The position numbers and the translations under genes are program-made. The notes under the pieces are model-generated. The model did no database searches and was not told where the DNA came from. It was given only the letters and a program-made list of their open reading frames with translations. Of a stretch of 64,000 nucleotides of DNA, positions 54,557 through 62,539 are shown piece after piece. Each line of letters starts with the position of its first letter. Position 1 is the stretch's first letter. The stretch is from JBBITI01 sp963735055 (GTDB lineage: Bacteria > Chloroflexota > Dehalococcoidia > Dehalococcoidales > UBA2162): the NCBI GenBank assembly GCA_963735055.1, contig CAVTJN010000019.1, positions 62,001 to 126,000 of the forward strand, in the 5' to 3' direction.

Positions 54557-54741
54557 GCCGCGCCGCTGCAATCCCGGCATCCAATCACCAATTCCATCCA
54601 TCCTGGTTCCCGAAGTCGGTAGTTCCCGGGTATTGTGATCCGGACCCAACCCAGAACTCGGAGTCACTTGCATCGACCGGCTTTGCCGTGCCACTATGGG
54701 GCGGCGTTAGGGGCCGGGTCGAATACGACGGAGGGGGCGTT

Positions 54742-55401
54742 GTGCAGGCAGCACCGATCTCAAGCGAGTCCGCGGCTTTCCGACTCTACTTCCTGCGTCA
54801 TGGCGAAAGTGAGGCCAACGTTCTTCACGAGTTTTCAAACAGACCCGGCAAACACCCGTTAACCGAGAAAGGCCGTCGACAGGCAAGGGCGCTCGCTGAG
54901 CGGCTCAGCGGCGCCTCGATCAGAAGAATCTACTGCAGCCCGGTGCTGCGGGCGGTGCAAACCGCCGAGATCCTCTCCGACCAACTGGGAGTTGCTTTTG
55001 CCGTTGAAGACGCCCTGCGCGAATTCGATGTCGGGCTCCTGGAGGGAAAGTCAGATCAGGCCAGCTGGGACCTCTTCCGGCAGCTGATGGAGGCATGGCT
55101 GAAACGGGGAGAATGGGACCGCCGGATTGAGGGAGGCGAGAGCTTCGTCGATATTAGAGATCGGTTTGTGCCGTTTGTGGAGAGTCTCGTCCGCCGAGAA
55201 AGCCTGCTGGCGGGGGGGATTGCCCTGGTGGGGCACGGCGGCACATACCGGTGCATGCTTCCGCTTGTCTTCAGTAACATCGATTTCGAATTCCCCGCCA
55301 GGCATGGTCTGGACAATGCCGGGGTCATCGTTGGCATGCCGTCTTCTCAAGGGTTGGTCTGCCTGTCATGGGGAGACGCGCGGCTTGATCCTCCAGGATA
55401 G
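54742..55401 (+). CDS. Histidine phosphatase (phosphoglycerate mutase-like)
   Basis: A 219-residue histidine phosphatase: catalytic RHG in YFLRHGESEANV, YCSPVLRAVQTAEILS, catalytic Glu region LREFDVGLLEGK, and second His in ALVGHGGTYRC. Acts on phosphoesters; substrate not predictable (mutase, alpha-ribazole phosphatase or broad phosphatase). GTG start at 54742 chosen because GGAGGGGG lies just upstream; the open frame further upstream covers the repeat element. Confidence 0.88.
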   Translation: MQAAPISSESAAFRLYFLRHGESEANVLHEFSNRPGKHPLTEKGRRQARALAERLSGASIRRIYCSPVLRAVQTAEILSDQLGVAFAVEDALREFDVGLLEGKSDQASWDLFRQLMEAWLKRGEWDRRIEGGESFVDIRDRFVPFVESLVRRESLLAGGIALVGHGGTYRCMLPLVFSNIDFEFPARHGLDNAGVIVGMPSSQGLVCLSWGDARLDPPG

Positions 55402-55564
55402 CGAACGGCGGCTTCAGGCATCTTTGTCACGGGGACGGGTGCCTGGTTTGACAGGTTGGCCGCAGTCGGGCGCAGGTCGTAATCATCACCAATCAACAAT
55501 TGTGGTATGATCTCGCGTAACCTTATTGTGCCGACGCGATCTGCCCGGTTGCTGGAGACTGCAT

Positions 55565-58195
55565 ATGGACACTCCGCTGCTGTCGACCAAGCTCTTTGTT
55601 CCCCAGCCACGCCCCGGGCTTGTGGCCCGCCCCCGCCTGATGGAGCGCATGGACGAGGCGCTCAGTTTCGCCCTGGTGCTGGTGTCCGCCCCGGCCGGAT
55701 TCGGCAAGACGACGGCTGTCAGCCAGTGGGCGAAGCAGGGCAAGGCGCCGCCTCTCGCCTGGGTGTCCCTGGACAACGGCGACAACGACCCGGTCCGCTT
55801 CTGGGACTACTTCATCGCCGCGTTGACGAAGCTTAAGCCCGGCATCGGCCAGGCCGCCTCGAACATGTTGCATTCCCCGCAGCCGTATCCCACTGAGTCG
55901 GTGCTCACTGCCCTGATCAATGATTTCGCCGGCATCTCTGGGGACTGTGCGGTCGTCCTCGATGATTACCACTTGATCAGCTCCGACGCCGTACACGAGG
56001 GAATCACCTTCCTGCTTGACCACCTGCCGCCAAACATGCACGTTATTATCGCCGCCCGTGCTGTCCCGCCTCTGCCGCTGCCACGCTTCCGCGGCCGCGC
56101 GGTCATGGTCGAACTGGGCGCTGACGACCTGCGGTTCACTGCCGATGAGACGGCGGCTCTGCTGAAGGAGATGCTCGGCTTCCCGCTTTCCGCGGAAGAA
56201 ATCGCCCTTCTGAACTCGAAGACCGAAGGCTGGGCCGTCGGACTGAAGATGGCCGCGCTTTCGATGCGGGGCCGGCAAGGCCGCGCCGAGTTCCTTGCCT
56301 CTTTCACCGGCAGCCAGCGCTACGTTATGGACTACCTGCTGGAAGAGGTCCTCAAGCAGCAAAGCGACGACGTGCGCGACTTCCTGCTCAACACGTCGGT
56401 ACTCGACCGGCTCTGCGCCCCACTGTGCGATGCCGTCACCGGGCGCGCCGGAAGTCAGAATATGCTGGCCGGTCTGGAGTCCTCCTTCGGAGGATTCCTC
56501 ATTCCACTGGACGATTCCCGGCAGTGGTACCGTTATCACCATCTGTTTGGCGACCTGTTGCGGCACCAACTCCAGGTAACCGGCGGGACCGACGAAGTGA
56601 ACCACCGCCACCGGTTGGCCGGTGCGTGGTTTGAGGAGAATGATCTGCCGGGTGACGCCATTCGCCATGCTCTGGCGGCCAGGGACTGGCACAGGGTGAT
56701 GGCACTGATCGATGTCCAGTACGAGGCAACAGTTAAGAGAGGAGAATGGGATACTCTGTTTGGCTGGTTTCAGACGATACCCGATGAGATGTTGCGCAGT
56801 GATCCGCGGCTATATGTCCAGTACGCCAACGTGCTTATCACGCGCGGTTCGCTGCAAAACGCCGAAGCGATGCTGGGCTATCTGGAAAGCATTCCGAACA
56901 TAGACCAGAACTTGCGCGGCGAGCTTGCCTTCTTCAGGATGTCCGTGGCCTACCGGCGAGGGAACCTGAAGCGGACGTCTGAACTCGGAGAGAGGGCTGT
57001 GGAACAGCTCACCGAGGAGCAGGGCGCCATGCGTGCCAGGGCATTACACATTCTGGCGGTCCTCGACACAACCGCCGGGAGGTTGGCCAGAGCACAGTTG
57101 CGAGAGGCCGAGGCCCTACGGATAGCACATGCCACCGGGGAGTCATGGATAGGGGGGACCGCCGCCGGTAATCTGGGCAACATCCTGTGGCTGCGGGGCA
57201 GGTTGAGCCAGGCGCTCGAGAGCGGCAAACAGGCAGTCGAATTGGCCGGACAATCACCAGGAGCCTCGTGGCCACACTGCATGGTCGGGATTGTTCTGTA
57301 CGAACGGAATGAGCTTGAAGAGGCCGCCCGCAGTATCAACCTGGCCATGAAGTGGAGCGAGCTCAGCGGGTATGCCGAGCTGCTCATACCGATCTACTAT
57401 TGCATGGCGCAGAGCCTCCTGGCCAGGGGAGAGGGGGCAGAGGCCGAAAACGCGATGGCCAAAGCAGACGAGGCGAGCCGCCATCCAACCGTGTCTCCCC
57501 TCTTTCGAGAGTGGCACGTCGCCAACCGCGTCATGTTTGAGGTCCGGCGCGGTGACCTCACGTCCGCAGAAGTCTGGGGCCGACAGCTTGCAGAATACCC
57601 TGCCGACATTGAGTGGATCCTGGCGGCATATGCTCCGGCCCGCCTGCTCATCGCCAGGGGAGAAAAAGCAGCCGCAACCGAGCGACTGCGCGGTCTTTAT
57701 GAAAGAGCCATCACGGCCGACGAGCGGGGATGCGCCATCAGGATACGCGTCTACCAGGCGCTGGCCACCGCAACCCAGGACGAAGCCCTCGTGTTCCTGG
57801 CCGACGCGCTCAAGATGGGCGAGCCCGAGGGTTTCATACGGACCTTTGTGGATGAAGGCCGGCTGCTGGCCCCGCTGCTGAGACAGGCGATCCGTTCCGG
57901 CATTGAGCCGGACTACGCCCGCAAGCTGCTCACCATTGTCGAGGCCGAAGAGCGCCAGCGCAAGACAAGGGGCGGCGAAGGAAAGTCAACCACGACGGCG
58001 GCCGGGGTCCTGAGCGAGCGGGAGACCGAGGTCCTGGGGTTGATGGGGGCGGGGCTATCCGACCGCCAGATCGCCGGCAAACTGACCGTCAGTCTCAGTA
58101 CGGCCAAGACCCATGTCCACCGCATCCTGGAGAAGCTCGGCGCCACCAGCCGCACCGGGGCGGTCTCGATGGCCCGGGAACGCCGGCTGCTCTAG
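55565..58195 (+). CDS. MalT-like LuxR-family transcriptional regulator 2
   Basis: An 876-residue STAND ATPase regulator, a paralogue of the gene at 35165-37795 and of identical length. MDTPLLSTKLFVPQPRPGL, Walker A SAPAGFGKTTAVSQW, Walker B-like VVLDDYHLIS, winged-helix region SFTGSQRYVMDYLLEEVLKQ, TPR-like middle and LuxR HTH (LSERETEVLGLMGAGLSDRQ; KTHVHRILEKLGA). The two proteins are nearly identical at the N-terminal ATPase edges and C-terminal HTH but diverged in the TPR sensor region, suggesting the same DNA site type with different inducers. Confidence 0.93.
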   Translation: MDTPLLSTKLFVPQPRPGLVARPRLMERMDEALSFALVLVSAPAGFGKTTAVSQWAKQGKAPPLAWVSLDNGDNDPVRFWDYFIAALTKLKPGIGQAASNMLHSPQPYPTESVLTALINDFAGISGDCAVVLDDYHLISSDAVHEGITFLLDHLPPNMHVIIAARAVPPLPLPRFRGRAVMVELGADDLRFTADETAALLKEMLGFPLSAEEIALLNSKTEGWAVGLKMAALSMRGRQGRAEFLASFTGSQRYVMDYLLEEVLKQQSDDVRDFLLNTSVLDRLCAPLCDAVTGRAGSQNMLAGLESSFGGFLIPLDDSRQWYRYHHLFGDLLRHQLQVTGGTDEVNHRHRLAGAWFEENDLPGDAIRHALAARDWHRVMALIDVQYEATVKRGEWDTLFGWFQTIPDEMLRSDPRLYVQYANVLITRGSLQNAEAMLGYLESIPNIDQNLRGELAFFRMSVAYRRGNLKRTSELGERAVEQLTEEQGAMRARALHILAVLDTTAGRLARAQLREAEALRIAHATGESWIGGTAAGNLGNILWLRGRLSQALESGKQAVELAGQSPGASWPHCMVGIVLYERNELEEAARSINLAMKWSELSGYAELLIPIYYCMAQSLLARGEGAEAENAMAKADEASRHPTVSPLFREWHVANRVMFEVRRGDLTSAEVWGRQLAEYPADIEWILAAYAPARLLIARGEKAAATERLRGLYERAITADERGCAIRIRVYQALATATQDEALVFLADALKMGEPEGFIRTFVDEGRLLAPLLRQAIRSGIEPDYARKLLTIVEAEERQRKTRGGEGKSTTTAAGVLSERETEVLGLMGAGLSDRQIAGKLTVSLSTAKTHVHRILEKLGATSRTGAVSMARERRLL

Positions 58196-58224
58196 AAGCT
58201 GCCCGGGCATAATACTCAATTAGT

Positions 58225-58305
58225 CCCCCCTTTTCGAAAACAACGCGCTTCTGCTTCGATGGTGTCACCAGTCCTGGCCGCACCGTCCTTCTTACCAGAC
58301 GCCGG
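58225..58305 (+). repeat. Intergenic repeat, copy C (downstream of regulator 2)
   Basis: CCCCCCTTTTCGAAAAC, then CTGCTTCGATGGTGTCACCA, GTCCTGGCCGCACCG, cttaccagacgcc. Starts 30 bases after the regulator 2 stop; the preceding bases GAAGCTGCCCGGGCA are shared with copy A after regulator 1. Confidence 0.75.
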
Positions 58306-58326
58306 AGGTCGGCGCAAATTACGCGT

Positions 58327-59172
58327 CTATGAATGATTGGAGGGCGTCCTTACCCGGCCCTCGGATTCGACGAACAGCTTCGGATTTGCTTTGATGGTTT
58401 GCAGAACCTGCCGGGTGTTGATCGGTGCCCCGAATCGGCGAGTGATGGCTTCCACTATCTCCAGCGGAACCAGCCCATCCGGATTATCGTAGACGACGGC
58501 TATCATCATATCCTTGAGGTCCATCCGCGAATCCGCCGGCTCCGGGGGGCTGCCCGACGGCTTCTTTATCCTCCCCTCCGATTCCAAAAACAGCTTCGGA
58601 TTGGCGCTGACGACCTGCAGAACCTGCCTGGTAGTGGGCTTCGCCCCAAAGCGGCGGGTCACCGCTTCAACTAAGTCAAGCGGAACCAGGCCCTCCGGAC
58701 TTTCGTAGACTGCCGTTACGATCATCTGCTTAAGGTCCATATTAGAATCCGATAGTTCCGGGGGGCTGTCCGATGGCTTCCTCACCCTGCCCCCCGATTC
58801 GGCAAAGAGCTTCGGGTTCGACCTTACGGTCTGCATAATCTGGCTGGTATTGCTGTGCGCGCCAAAGCGGCGGGTCACGGCATCAACTACATCAAGCGGA
58901 ACCAGGCCTTCCGGACTTTCGTAGACCACCGATACGATCATCTGCTTAAGGTCCATTCGGGAGTCGTTTGGTTCCGACGGGCTGCCCGACGACTTCTTGA
59001 TCCTTCCCTCCGCTTCGACAAACAGCTTCGGATTCGCGCTCACCGTCTGCAGAACCTGCCTGGCGTTGGTCTGCGCCTCAAAGCGGCGGGTCACCGCTTC
59101 GACGATCTCCAGCGGGGCCAGGCCGTCTGGACTCTCGTAGACGACCAGCACCATCATTTCTTTTAGATCCAT
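58327..59172 (-). CDS. Protein of four tandem 72-residue repeats
   Basis: A 281-residue protein made only of four repeat units (72, 72, 72 and 65 residues). Each begins MDLK(E/Q/D)M, contains VVYESPEGLVPL, then (V/I)V(E/D)AVTRRFGA, a Q(V/I)(L/M)QTV helix and NPKLF.ES.GR(V/I), and all but the last end with a Ser/Pro/Glu linker. Predicted helix-helix-wing pattern resembles a small winged helix (HARE-HTH-like) but I cannot assign it. High identity between units suggests recent internal duplication. The ATG at 59172 with GGGGAGAAG upstream starts exactly at unit 1. It follows glnN by 77 bases on the same strand. Confidence 0.75.
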   Translation of the reverse strand: MDLKEMMVLVVYESPDGLAPLEIVEAVTRRFEAQTNARQVLQTVSANPKLFVEAEGRIKKSSGSPSEPNDSRMDLKQMIVSVVYESPEGLVPLDVVDAVTRRFGAHSNTSQIMQTVRSNPKLFAESGGRVRKPSDSPPELSDSNMDLKQMIVTAVYESPEGLVPLDLVEAVTRRFGAKPTTRQVLQVVSANPKLFLESEGRIKKPSGSPPEPADSRMDLKDMMIAVVYDNPDGLVPLEIVEAITRRFGAPINTRQVLQTIKANPKLFVESEGRVRTPSNHS

Positions 59173-59249
59173 GAGTCTTCTCCCCTCCCCCCTGGCACAG
59201 TGACGGTGCCCAGGTTGAGTGCTCTCCCGATCTCTACAGACCCCCGACC

Positions 59250-61368
59250 TCAAATATTGAACAGCAGTTTGGAATAGGTGGGGATTGGCCAATAATCACC
59301 GTCGACCATGGTCTCGAGGGTATCGGCATGCCGGCGCAGCTCACCCATCGCCTTGAAAACAAGGTCGCGATAGGCGACCGCCTGGGCCGCGAATTCGCCG
59401 TGCATGTTGGCCGCCTTGTCGATGGCCTTCTCCAGCCTGGTAAGGCCGGCGCTGAAGGACGTCAGCGATTTGCTGATCCGGTTGAACAGTTCCTTCTCTA
59501 CATCGGCATTGCCGTCTACGGCAAGGATGCTGGCTATCGAGTCGGCAAGAGCCGCTCTTGAAGTCGATGACGGCGGGCAGGATCTGGCGTCTGGACATCT
59601 CGACCATGGTCAGCCCCTCGATGTTCAACGTCTTAATGTAGATCTCGTATTGGATCTCGGCGCGTGACTCCATTTCGACACGGGATAGTACGCCGTGCCG
59701 CTCCATCACTTCGAGGTTCTTTTCCGAACGGATGGCCGCGATCGAATCCACCATGTTGCGGACGTTGGGCAGGCCACGTTTCTCGGCCTCGATGACCCAT
59801 TCCTCCGAATAATTGTTGCCGTTGAAAAGGATGCGCTTATGGCTCTTGATCGTTTCGTGGACTATCAGGTTGACTTCCCGGTCGACGTTGGTTACCTTCT
59901 CAAGCCGGTCGGCGAACTGACGGAGGCTTTCGGCGACGATGGTGTTGAGAACGAAGTTGGCCCCGGCGATCGACTGCATCGAACCCACCATCCGGAACTC
60001 GAACTTGTTGCCGGTGAAGGCAAAGGGGGAGGTACGGTTGCGGTCGGTGGTGTCCCGGAATAGCGACGCCAGGGCATTGGTGCCCAGGTGCATGGTGCTG
60101 CCGGACTTGCTCCGGGAGGCGCCCCCGGCTTCAATCTGGTCCAGGATGTCGGTGAGTTGTTCCCCGAGGAATATCGAGACAATGGCCGGCGGCGCTTCGT
60201 TGGCGCCGAGGCGATGGTCATTCCCCGGGCTGGCCGCCGAGACCCGCAGCAGGTCCGCATATTCATCGACCGCTTTGATGATGGCACTTAGAAACAGCAG
60301 GAACTGAATATTGTCGTGCGGCGTCTTGCCGGGGTCCAGCAGGTTCTGCCCGTCAACCGTGGCCATCGACCAGTTGTTGTGCTTGCCGGACCCGTTGATA
60401 CCGGCAAACGGCTTTTCATGAAGCAGGCAGACCAGTCCGTGGCGAAGGGCGATCTTCTTCATGGTCTCCATCGTCAGCTGGTTATGGTCGGTGGCGATGT
60501 TAGTAGTCGTAAAGATCGGCGCCAGTTCATGCTGCGCCGGGGCGACCTCGTTGTGCTTGGTCTTGGCGGAAATACCCAGCTTCCACAGTTCCGTATCCAG
60601 ATCGGACATGAACGCGGCGACGCGGTCCTTGATGTGGCCAAAGTAGTGGTCCTCCAGCTCCTGTCCCTTCGGCGCCTTGGCGCCGAAAAGAGTGCGGCCG
60701 GTGAGGATCAGGTCCTGGCGCTGGTCGAACATCTTCCGGTCGATAAGGAAGTATTCTTGCTCCGGGCCGACGGTGGCAGTGACCCGGGTGGCCGTCTTGT
60801 TGCCCAGAACCCGGAGGATGCGCAGGGCCTGGCGGTTCAGGGCATCCATCGAACGCAGCAGCGGCGTCTTCTTATCGAGCGCTTCACCGGTGTAGGAGGC
60901 GAAAGCAGTCGGAATATACAGGCTGCCGTCCTTTATGAACGCCGGCGACGTGCAATCCCAGGCGGTGTAGCCGCGGGCCTCGAAGGTGGCGCGCAGTCCG
61001 CCGGATGGGAATGAAGAAGCGTCCGGTTCGCCCTTGATCAGCTCTTTGCCGGAGAATTCCATGATCATGCGGCCATCGGGCGTGGGTGAGATGAAGGAGT
61101 CATGCTTCTCGGCGGTGATACTGGTCATCGGCTGGAACCAGTGGGTGAAATGGGTTGCCCCCTTGCCTATCGCCCAGTCCTTCATCACCGAGGCCACCAC
61201 CTCCGCAACCTGCGGATCGAGCGGCAGCCCTTCTTCGATCGTCTTGCGCAAAGACCGGTAGGTTTCCTTCGGAAGGCTCTGGCGCATGACCGAATCGTTG
61301 AACACGTTGCTGCCGTAAATATCGACCAAGGCCGTCCTGTTGTCGCCGTTCGCTTGATTCAACTCCAT
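59250..61368 (-). CDS. glnN: Glutamine synthetase type III, frame broken once near the end
   Basis: ATP-dependent amidation of glutamate to glutamine in the cytoplasm. Reconstructed length about 705 residues, right for GSIII. Motifs: GGLRATFEARGYTAWDCTSP, ATVGPEQEYFLID, AKTKHNEVAPAQHELAPIF, GINGSGKHNNWSM and FRDTTDRNRTSPFAFTGNKF. After AVIDFK (about 59555) the frame changes; one surplus base removed gives ALADSIASILAVDGNADVEK and a C-terminus YWPIPTYSKLLFNI ending at 59250. ATG at 61368 with GGAGAGG upstream. Probably the housekeeping ammonia-assimilating enzyme. Confidence 0.93.
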
Positions 61369-61650
61369 ATCCTCTCCCGTAAATTGGGGATTCCCCGTCC
61401 ACCTGCATCTGATGCCTTCCGGCGTCGTGGCGGTTGCGTCCCTTACATCAAGGATACTACGAATACGCGTCTGATCGGAAGCCTGGTCTGTTGGTTCGCC
61501 ACCGCGTTGTTTCTGGTCTGGTGCTGTCATCCAGTCGGATCAAGCATGAAGAATAGGCCATCCGGCGCGCCCCGAATTAGGCACCGTGGCTGAAGAAAAA
61601 CGGGTCGCCCGGTGGTAATCTGGAAAATGGGACAAGAGGAGGTGTGTGCG

Positions 61651-61998
61651 ATGAAGGCAACTCAGGAGCGGACAGCAGATTGGTTTGCCGCAGTCTCCAG
61701 AACGATTAAGGAGCTTGAGAAGGGACTGGAAGTCAAGGCGTTGCCTGCGCCGAAACCGAAGAGGGCTTCGGGTAAAGAAGCCATCTTCGAGGTACTGGGT
61801 AGAGCCGCCGATGACTTTACTTTCCTGGCGCGCCTGGCTGAGGACCCGTCCAAGGCGCTTGAGGAATATGACCTCAACTGGGACGAGAAAGCGGCCTTGG
61901 GTTGCGGAGACCTGCAGCGAATAGAATCGTGGGTCGGCAAGCTGGACAAGCGGTTGAGCACCTGGGTCTGGTGCCGACTGCAACAAGAGAAATGGTGA
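61651..61998 (+). CDS. Small helical protein upstream of nuoEF
   Basis: A 115-residue protein: an N-terminal amphipathic helix (AAVSRTIKELEKGLEV), a Lys/Pro linker, and FLARLAEDPSKALEEYDLNW followed by DEKAALGCGDLQRIESWVGK. The segment LAxDPxxALxEYxLxxxEKAAL resembles short helical modules in LigA-type dioxygenase subunits and Franean1_4349-type peptides, but I cannot assign a function. ATG at 61651 with AGAGGAGG upstream. First gene of the nuoEF-containing run, 16 bases before nuoE, so presumably co-transcribed. Confidence 0.6.
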   Translation: MKATQERTADWFAAVSRTIKELEKGLEVKALPAPKPKRASGKEAIFEVLGRAADDFTFLARLAEDPSKALEEYDLNWDEKAALGCGDLQRIESWVGKLDKRLSTWVWCRLQQEKW

Positions 61999-62014
61999 GC
62001 CTAGGAGGCGCTCA

Positions 62015-62530
62015 ATGGGTGCAGCATCGGAGTCCCTTGACACTGGCACCCCTGCAGTTCTGTCTCCCGGTGAACCAGGGGACCAGGTTGACGAAATCCT
62101 GCTGAATCATCAGAGAGAGCAGTCGGAACTCGTCCCCGTGCTGCAGCGGGTGCAGGAAAGGCTGGGGTACCTGCCCGAACAATCGCTGCTGAGAATAGCC
62201 GCGTACCTGAACATTCCGGATTCCACAGTGTTCGGCGTCGCCACCTTCTATGCCCTTTTCAGACTAAAACCATCGGGAAGGCGTGTCGTCAGAGTGTGCC
62301 GCGGCACCGCGTGTCATGTGAAAGGCGGCGCGCGCATCCTCCGGGAAGTGGAAAGCAGCCTCAATACCAGGCAAGGGGAGACTTCGTCAGACCTGGAGAA
62401 TACCATCCAGACCATTGCCTGTTTCGGCTCATGTGCCCTGGCGCCGGTGGTGGTGGTCGGCGAGAGAGTCTACGGCCGCATGACGCCGGCCAGGGTCAAG
62501 CAGATACTGCAGGCCCCTGAGAGGCGATAG
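62015..62530 (+). CDS. NADH dehydrogenase subunit E-type [2Fe-2S] protein
   Basis: A 171-residue thioredoxin-like ferredoxin domain protein (NuoE/HndA/HydC type). An N-terminal helical region (LVPVLQRVQERLGYLPEQSL, VFGVATFYALFRL) leads to the [2Fe-2S] ligands in VCRGTACHVKG and CFGSCALAPVVVV. Works with the following NuoF-type flavoprotein in an NADH-oxidising or electron-bifurcating module of complex I, a hydrogenase or a formate dehydrogenase. AGGAGG precedes the ATG. Confidence 0.92.
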   Translation: MGAASESLDTGTPAVLSPGEPGDQVDEILLNHQREQSELVPVLQRVQERLGYLPEQSLLRIAAYLNIPDSTVFGVATFYALFRLKPSGRRVVRVCRGTACHVKGGARILREVESSLNTRQGETSSDLENTIQTIACFGSCALAPVVVVGERVYGRMTPARVKQILQAPERR

Positions 62531-62539
62531 CGAAAGGAT

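Noticed and set aside
59172..59292. 40-residue N-terminal extension of the four-repeat protein
   Set aside because: It overlaps the reconstructed glnN C-terminus and precedes a good ribosome binding site and ATG placed exactly at the first repeat unit.
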